From a virus, in the IMG/VR virus record IMGVR_UViG_3300025168_000034, positions 101,610 to 165,609 of that record: a stretch of 64,000 bases of DNA; one strand, written 5' to 3'. Both the position numbers and the translations under genes were made by a program. The notes under the pieces are model-generated. The model made no database searches and was not told where the DNA came from. It saw only the letters and a program-made list of their open reading frames with translations. Positions 60,490-64,000 of the stretch are shown in pieces; positions within the stretch are counted from its first letter, which is position 1, and each line of letters opens with the position of its first letter.

Positions 60490-62888
60490 TGTTTTATAAT
60501 TCTTTTAGTAAATCTCTTTTCTTCATGTATTAGTGTTAAGAGATATACACCGGTTTCATATATACCCAACTCTAAACGATTATCCTTTCCAGTCAACATT
60601 AGTTTACCCATCATATCTCTCAACTCATAATTAAATGTTAGATGTGTTTCAATAGTGACGGTGTTGTCTGTTGGGTTTGGATATACGAGAATTCCATTAA
60701 TATCCATCTCGTCAATACCCACTGGCCACCCTTGTTGACAGTAATCATACATAGATTGACATGATGCATCCCATTCATTTTCACAACAATAAACATCTAC
60801 ATCTATTACCCAAGCATAGCATCCATCATTTAACCAGTAAGGGTTTCCAGGACCACCTACACATCCTGCGTCATATAGACAAGCTAATGAGTCTGTTACA
60901 TTTGCTGTTGGATCATAATTAAATGCATTTGGATCTGTACATCCAGCAACTGGCAATATACATGTCCCATTATCTGTATTAGCTAGGGGATCGAAGTTTA
61001 ATGCTGTTGAGTCTATACACCCAAAAGTGACTGGTATACAAGATCCATTATCCGTATTGGCTAATGGATCGTAATTAAATTGTGTAGGGTCCATACAACC
61101 ATAAATAACATCTATACAGCTTCCATTGTCGGTGTTTGCGTTTGGATCGTAATTAAAGGCGTTAGGATCTGTACATCCATATATTGGATAAATACATGTA
61201 CCATTATCGACGTTTGCTGTAGTGTCATAATTTAGAGCAGTTGAGTCTGTGCATCCAAAATATATACAAGAACCGTCATCAACATTAGCAAGAGAATTGT
61301 AGTTGTAAGATATAGAATCCATACAACCATATACTGTAGCAATACATGAACCATCATCAACGTTTGCATTTGGATTATAGTTAAATGCTAGGTTATTTGT
61401 ACAACCTTCTATGATTGCAATACATGAACCATCATCGGTATTGGCTAATGAATCGTAATTAAATGAAGTAGAATCCATACAACCATATATTTTAGGTTCA
61501 CAATAATCTCCACAGAATGGCAATGCAGAATATGTAATCCATGTTGGTTCTTCAAAAGGCTGTAATGCTCCTTGTCCATTATTTGCAAATGGATTAGCAC
61601 CTTCTTCTAACAGCACAACACCATCTGCATTTTCTAACTTAAATGAATTATGCCAGGTCTGGAATTGTACTTGAGAAGGTGGTTGTTGTGGTCCACCTAC
61701 TTCAAAGTAATATACCTTGACTGGTTTATCAGTATCTAATTGTAATGGAAAGGTTTGGCTAGATGCACCTGGTCCCATAGTATAAGTCCATAAATTTGTT
61801 CCTTGAGCAACACCTAAATAAGAATTACCCCATCCATCACTAGCATCATCTTCTATTGTTAGTGTGTAGTTACAAGTTGGAATTATAGCTTGCATTGTAG
61901 CATTAGAGTCATAATTAAATGCTGCAGTATCAATACACCCATACACGTGCAGATTAGCACATGTACCATCATCTATATTAGCTAGCGAATCAAATTCTTG
62001 ATATGCAGGATCTGTACATCCTAACACAGGAGTTATACCGCTACAAGGAACACCAAATACTGGTCCCGAATATGCTGTAGAACCGAAGTTAGGATTACCT
62101 AATTGCCATAAGACACTACCATTGCAATCATATATAGTAATATCACCATCAACCGTACCGCCAGTAGTTGATCCAGCTAAACCATCACCATAAGAATCAC
62201 TAAATATTAACTCTGCACCTGCAGGATCAACACATACAGTATAGCTGTAGGTTTGTCCTATATCATTAAAATCGTAAGTACCTTGTCCATTGTTTTCGAG
62301 CTGATTCCCGTTTGACAGGTCTACTAATATCCACGAAGTTTCGCTTGGATAGCTGTCTAAAGTTACCTCTACTGTTATTTCAAAATCTCCAGGATCACAG
62401 CCACTACTCCCACCTCCACCAACACAAGAACCATCATCTTCTGTCGCCCATGGATTATATGCTATAGAGTTAACATCCATACATCCAGGTATACAAGCAG
62501 ATGGAGTGTATGCTATAGTATCGGATTGTGTTCCGTTAGAATAATTTAAAATTAGATAATGTTCTACAGACCAGTTTGGAGGCATATTCGGTGTTCCGGC
62601 AAATACACCAAAGTTGCCTTGAGGTGAACTTGAAGGATATCCTATTGGATATATAAATGGTCCAACTCCTGCGGCAGTTGAATACTCTACCGAAACAACA
62701 TCCTCATTGCAATTAGCAGTAGTATCGTTAAACCATTCAAATATAATAATTACTTGACTTCCACCATTAATGCATTGTTGATATGCATTTGAACTTATAA
62801 AGTTGCAAGGTGTTTGCGCAATAGAAATTATTGGCAATAAAACCGCTAACAGAAACGCACTAAAACTCTTCGTCAGAAACTTCTTCAT
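60486..62888 (-). CDS. Secreted repeat protein with T9SS C-terminal sorting domain
   Basis: 800 aa from ATG 62888 (MKKFLTKSFSAFLLAVLLPI signal peptide); an upstream start would add a non-signal segment, so this one is preferred. The middle holds eleven cysteine-containing modules of the type GC-x-D-(6)-N-Y-D-x-x-A-N-x-D-D/N-G-S/T-C, eight of them in tandem, plus domains such as FSDSYGDGLAG. A Cys-rich segment precedes the C-terminal type A sorting domain: VYPNPTDNTVTIE, then GVYLLTL and KRIIKQ. Such a domain directs export through the type IX secretion system and surface attachment. The stop overlaps the barrel gene's start. Confidence 0.86.
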   Translation of the reverse strand: MKKFLTKSFSAFLLAVLLPIISIAQTPCNFISSNAYQQCINGGSQVIIIFEWFNDTTANCNEDVVSVEYSTAAGVGPFIYPIGYPSSSPQGNFGVFAGTPNMPPNWSVEHYLILNYSNGTQSDTIAYTPSACIPGCMDVNSIAYNPWATEDDGSCVGGGGSSGCDPGDFEITVEVTLDSYPSETSWILVDLSNGNQLENNGQGTYDFNDIGQTYSYTVCVDPAGAELIFSDSYGDGLAGSTTGGTVDGDITIYDCNGSVLWQLGNPNFGSTAYSGPVFGVPCSGITPVLGCTDPAYQEFDSLANIDDGTCANLHVYGCIDTAAFNYDSNATMQAIIPTCNYTLTIEDDASDGWGNSYLGVAQGTNLWTYTMGPGASSQTFPLQLDTDKPVKVYYFEVGGPQQPPSQVQFQTWHNSFKLENADGVVLLEEGANPFANNGQGALQPFEEPTWITYSALPFCGDYCEPKIYGCMDSTSFNYDSLANTDDGSCIAIIEGCTNNLAFNYNPNANVDDGSCIATVYGCMDSISYNYNSLANVDDGSCIYFGCTDSTALNYDTTANVDNGTCIYPIYGCTDPNAFNYDPNANTDNGSCIDVIYGCMDPTQFNYDPLANTDNGSCIPVTFGCIDSTALNFDPLANTDNGTCILPVAGCTDPNAFNYDPTANVTDSLACLYDAGCVGGPGNPYWLNDGCYAWVIDVDVYCCENEWDASCQSMYDYCQQGWPVGIDEMDINGILVYPNPTDNTVTIETHLTFNYELRDMMGKLMLTGKDNRLELGIYETGVYLLTLIHEEKRFTKRIIKQ
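60867..61484 (-). repeat. Eight tandem GCxD...NYD..AN.D.GSC modules
   Basis: Tandem coding repeats of about 24-26 codons inside the T9SS-sorted protein. Copies differ at both DNA and protein level, so the array is old or under selection, yet Cys, Asn, Asp and Gly positions are kept. Three further degenerate copies lie upstream in the protein. Confidence 0.85.
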
Positions 62889-63198
62889 TTTTATTGTTAC
62901 TTTTGTTGTTACTAAACACCTTACCAATCTCAGCAATACCAAAACTACCTAAGGTTACTATTAAAAATGAGTTATAAATAAACTCCGAAATAACTAGATG
63001 GTTACCTAACACACCAGTTATAATGTCTGTGATTGCAAATATTGCCATCATACCAAATGAAAGAAAACCAACTATAGTTTTCTCATTGATACCATTATCG
63101 TCTTTGAAAATATCTCTAAAAGCCATAAATTTTCTATTTAAGAACATCACAATTCTTGAAACCTTTATAGCATTATATAACCTCTTAAAGATGCTCAT
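62860..63198 (-). CDS. Two-TM membrane protein, possibly holin-like
   Basis: 112 aa. Basic N-terminus, then two hydrophobic helices (TIVGFLSFGMMAIFAITDII; SFLIVTLGSFGIAEIGKVF) and a charged tail. The small size and two-helix topology would fit a holin or antiholin, but the recognised holin-like gene lies 5 kb away beside the endolysin. It is first in the envelope cluster, with a TATTTATA element 6 nt upstream, immediately after a terminator. Confidence 0.62.
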   Translation of the reverse strand: MSIFKRLYNAIKVSRIVMFLNRKFMAFRDIFKDDNGINEKTIVGFLSFGMMAIFAITDIITGVLGNHLVISEFIYNSFLIVTLGSFGIAEIGKVFSNNKSNNKNEEVSDEEF

Positions 63199-63204
63199 GT
63201 TAAT

Positions 63205-63212
63205 TATAAATA
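63205..63212 (-). promoter_or_regulatory. Late-promoter-like element TATTTATA after terminator
   Basis: The minus strand reads CAGAGCTATTTATAATTAAC then ATG at 63198, 6 nt between. The terminator hairpin and T-tract end within a few bases upstream, so this must re-start transcription for the envelope cluster. Confidence 0.6.
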
Positions 63213-63216
63213 GCTC

Positions 63217-63249
63217 TGAAAAATAGAAAATGCCGGTCTTGCCGGCATT
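63217..63249 (-). terminator. Rho-independent terminator
   Basis: The minus strand forms an 8-bp stem AATGCCGG...CCGGCATT with a 5-nt loop (63229-63249), followed by TTCTATTTTT. It lies 21 nt after the stop of the 226-aa gene. It is the clearest terminator in the window. Confidence 0.85.
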
Positions 63250-63270
63250 AACTTTAAGCTGTTTATTGTT

Positions 63271-63951
63271 TTATAAAATAAATTCTTGAATATTAAACGC
63301 GTTCTTAATCTCTCGCACTTCTTGCATGAAATCTCGTCGATTTTCATCGGGTAACTGTTTAGAAATGTGCAATATAAGAGCGGTACTTGTCTTGAATTTT
63401 TTCGTAATTTTTTTGTCAAATCCATTAGCCTCAGCCACCTCACATATCGTGTTAAAAACACCTAAATCCATCGGATTTTTGGTGATTTCTGCCATCGTAT
63501 CTTGCGCATCAAAAAGCTTTTTTAGAAAGTCTTTAAAGGTAGGATCGGTGGTTTTTACTTGCGGAAACTCTTGCTGAACTTTACCTAAAAATTCGTTAAA
63601 ATCACTCGATTCATCCGCTAAAATGTCTAATTCTGAAAATGCTCCTTCGTCTAGCTTTATTGCATATCTACCTAGATTCTCTTTAAGATCATCCTTACGC
63701 ATATACCCTTGAACCACAGTACGAGGATTAGCTATACTCTTCATTTTATCAAGAAATTTCAATCTCTCACCTAACACGTTTTGCATGAGCTCTATCGTTT
63801 CAGAATCGAATTCATCATTAACATATGCAACGAACTCCTTAGCTGTGAATTTGGGTGCTGCCCCTTCATTAACTGATTCTTTCTCATAAATCTCTACAGC
63901 ATCATCGCCATATTGTTTTATCTTCCAGCCTCTCAGTTTTCCAAGCCTCAT
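63271..63951 (-). CDS. Unknown protein with LxE-type N-terminal site
   Basis: 226 aa, helical and acidic, unrecognised. An N-terminal segment (residues 1-29) ends in SVNE before Gly-Ala-Ala, resembling the protease sites of the 6-12 kb cluster. The body shows DSETIELMQNVLGERLKFLD and a long helical C-terminal half. A TATTTGTA element lies 9 nt upstream of ATG. A strong terminator follows, making this the end of a transcription unit that begins at or beyond the window edge. Confidence 0.62.
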   Translation of the reverse strand: MRLGKLRGWKIKQYGDDAVEIYEKESVNEGAAPKFTAKEFVAYVNDEFDSETIELMQNVLGERLKFLDKMKSIANPRTVVQGYMRKDDLKENLGRYAIKLDEGAFSELDILADESSDFNEFLGKVQQEFPQVKTTDPTFKDFLKKLFDAQDTMAEITKNPMDLGVFNTICEVAEANGFDKKITKKFKTSTALILHISKQLPDENRRDFMQEVREIKNAFNIQEFIL

Positions 63952-63960
63952 AACAGATTT

Positions 63961-63968
63961 TACAAATA
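63961..63968 (-). promoter_or_regulatory. Promoter-like variant TATTTGTA
   Basis: The minus strand reads CTCTATTTGTAAAATC, 9 nt before ATG 63951. It is one base away from the common TATTTATA element. The 49 nt beyond this start contain no supported gene. Confidence 0.3.
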
Positions 63969-64000
63969 GAGTTTTGTCGCTAGCTGATATATTAGTATCA

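Noticed and set aside
1-64000. tRNA genes, CRISPR arrays, insertion sequences and attachment sites
   Set aside because: Looked for by eye; no cloverleaf, regularly spaced repeat, transposase or integrase was seen.

Overview
The window is a densely packed piece of a large tailed-phage genome of the T4-like (contractile-tail myovirus) type. All 59 genes I can support lie on the minus strand, so the biological reading order runs from base 64000 down to base 1. Recognisable T4-type landmarks are large terminase (gp17), portal (gp20), prohead protease (gp21, cut by the window edge), baseplate wedge gp25 and gp6, a gp5-like hub OB-fold protein and a gp55-like late sigma factor. The host is probably a marine Bacteroidota (Flavobacteriia-like) cell: the DNA is AT-rich, start codons lack Shine-Dalgarno sequences, secreted proteins have Bacteroidota-looking signal peptides, and one phage protein ends in a type IX secretion (T9SS) sorting domain.

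Layout in transcription order. 63.95-58.8 kb: an unknown protein, a terminator, then an envelope cluster (two-TM protein, T9SS-sorted repeat protein, outer-membrane-barrel-like protein, small TM protein, thioredoxin-like protein lacking both cysteines). 58.8-54.6 kb: amidase endolysin, holin-like protein, Ntn hydrolase, LamG protein, small protein, phosphoribosyltransferase. 54.6-50 kb: fibre-like protein, small membrane and zinc proteins, HD hydrolase, late sigma factor. 50-37.8 kb: baseplate hub, spike, VanY-type peptidase, long coiled-coil protein, gp25, gp6. 37.8-22.4 kb: very large Ig-like and LamG-like virion proteins. 22.4-16.8 kb: a metabolic and replication island (unknown protein, SpeD, T7-endonuclease-I-like resolvase, primase, fused SbcD-SbcC nuclease). 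16.8-12.6 kb: more fibre or tail proteins. 12.6-6.4 kb: likely head-internal proteins, including a nucleotidyltransferase/ligase-like fusion. 6.3-5.6 kb: spanin-like pair. 5.6-0 kb: terminase, portal, two head-core candidates, prohead protease.

Three system-level signals stand out. (1) A minus-strand motif CTATTTATA(T)AAAA (8-mer TATTTATA, sometimes TATTTATT) sits 3-25 nt upstream of about 14 gene starts. It is probably this phage's late promoter, and several late mRNAs would then be leaderless or nearly so. (2) About ten proteins, including enzymes, begin with a short amphipathic segment ending in [LIV]-x-E, the cleavage signature of T4-type prohead proteases. This suggests a set of capsid-packaged, protease-processed proteins. 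In the Ntn hydrolase the predicted cut falls exactly before the presumed catalytic cysteine. (3) A phage-encoded envelope cluster with a T9SS cargo suggests that infection modifies the host cell surface. All functions are read from sequence by eye; no database search was run.
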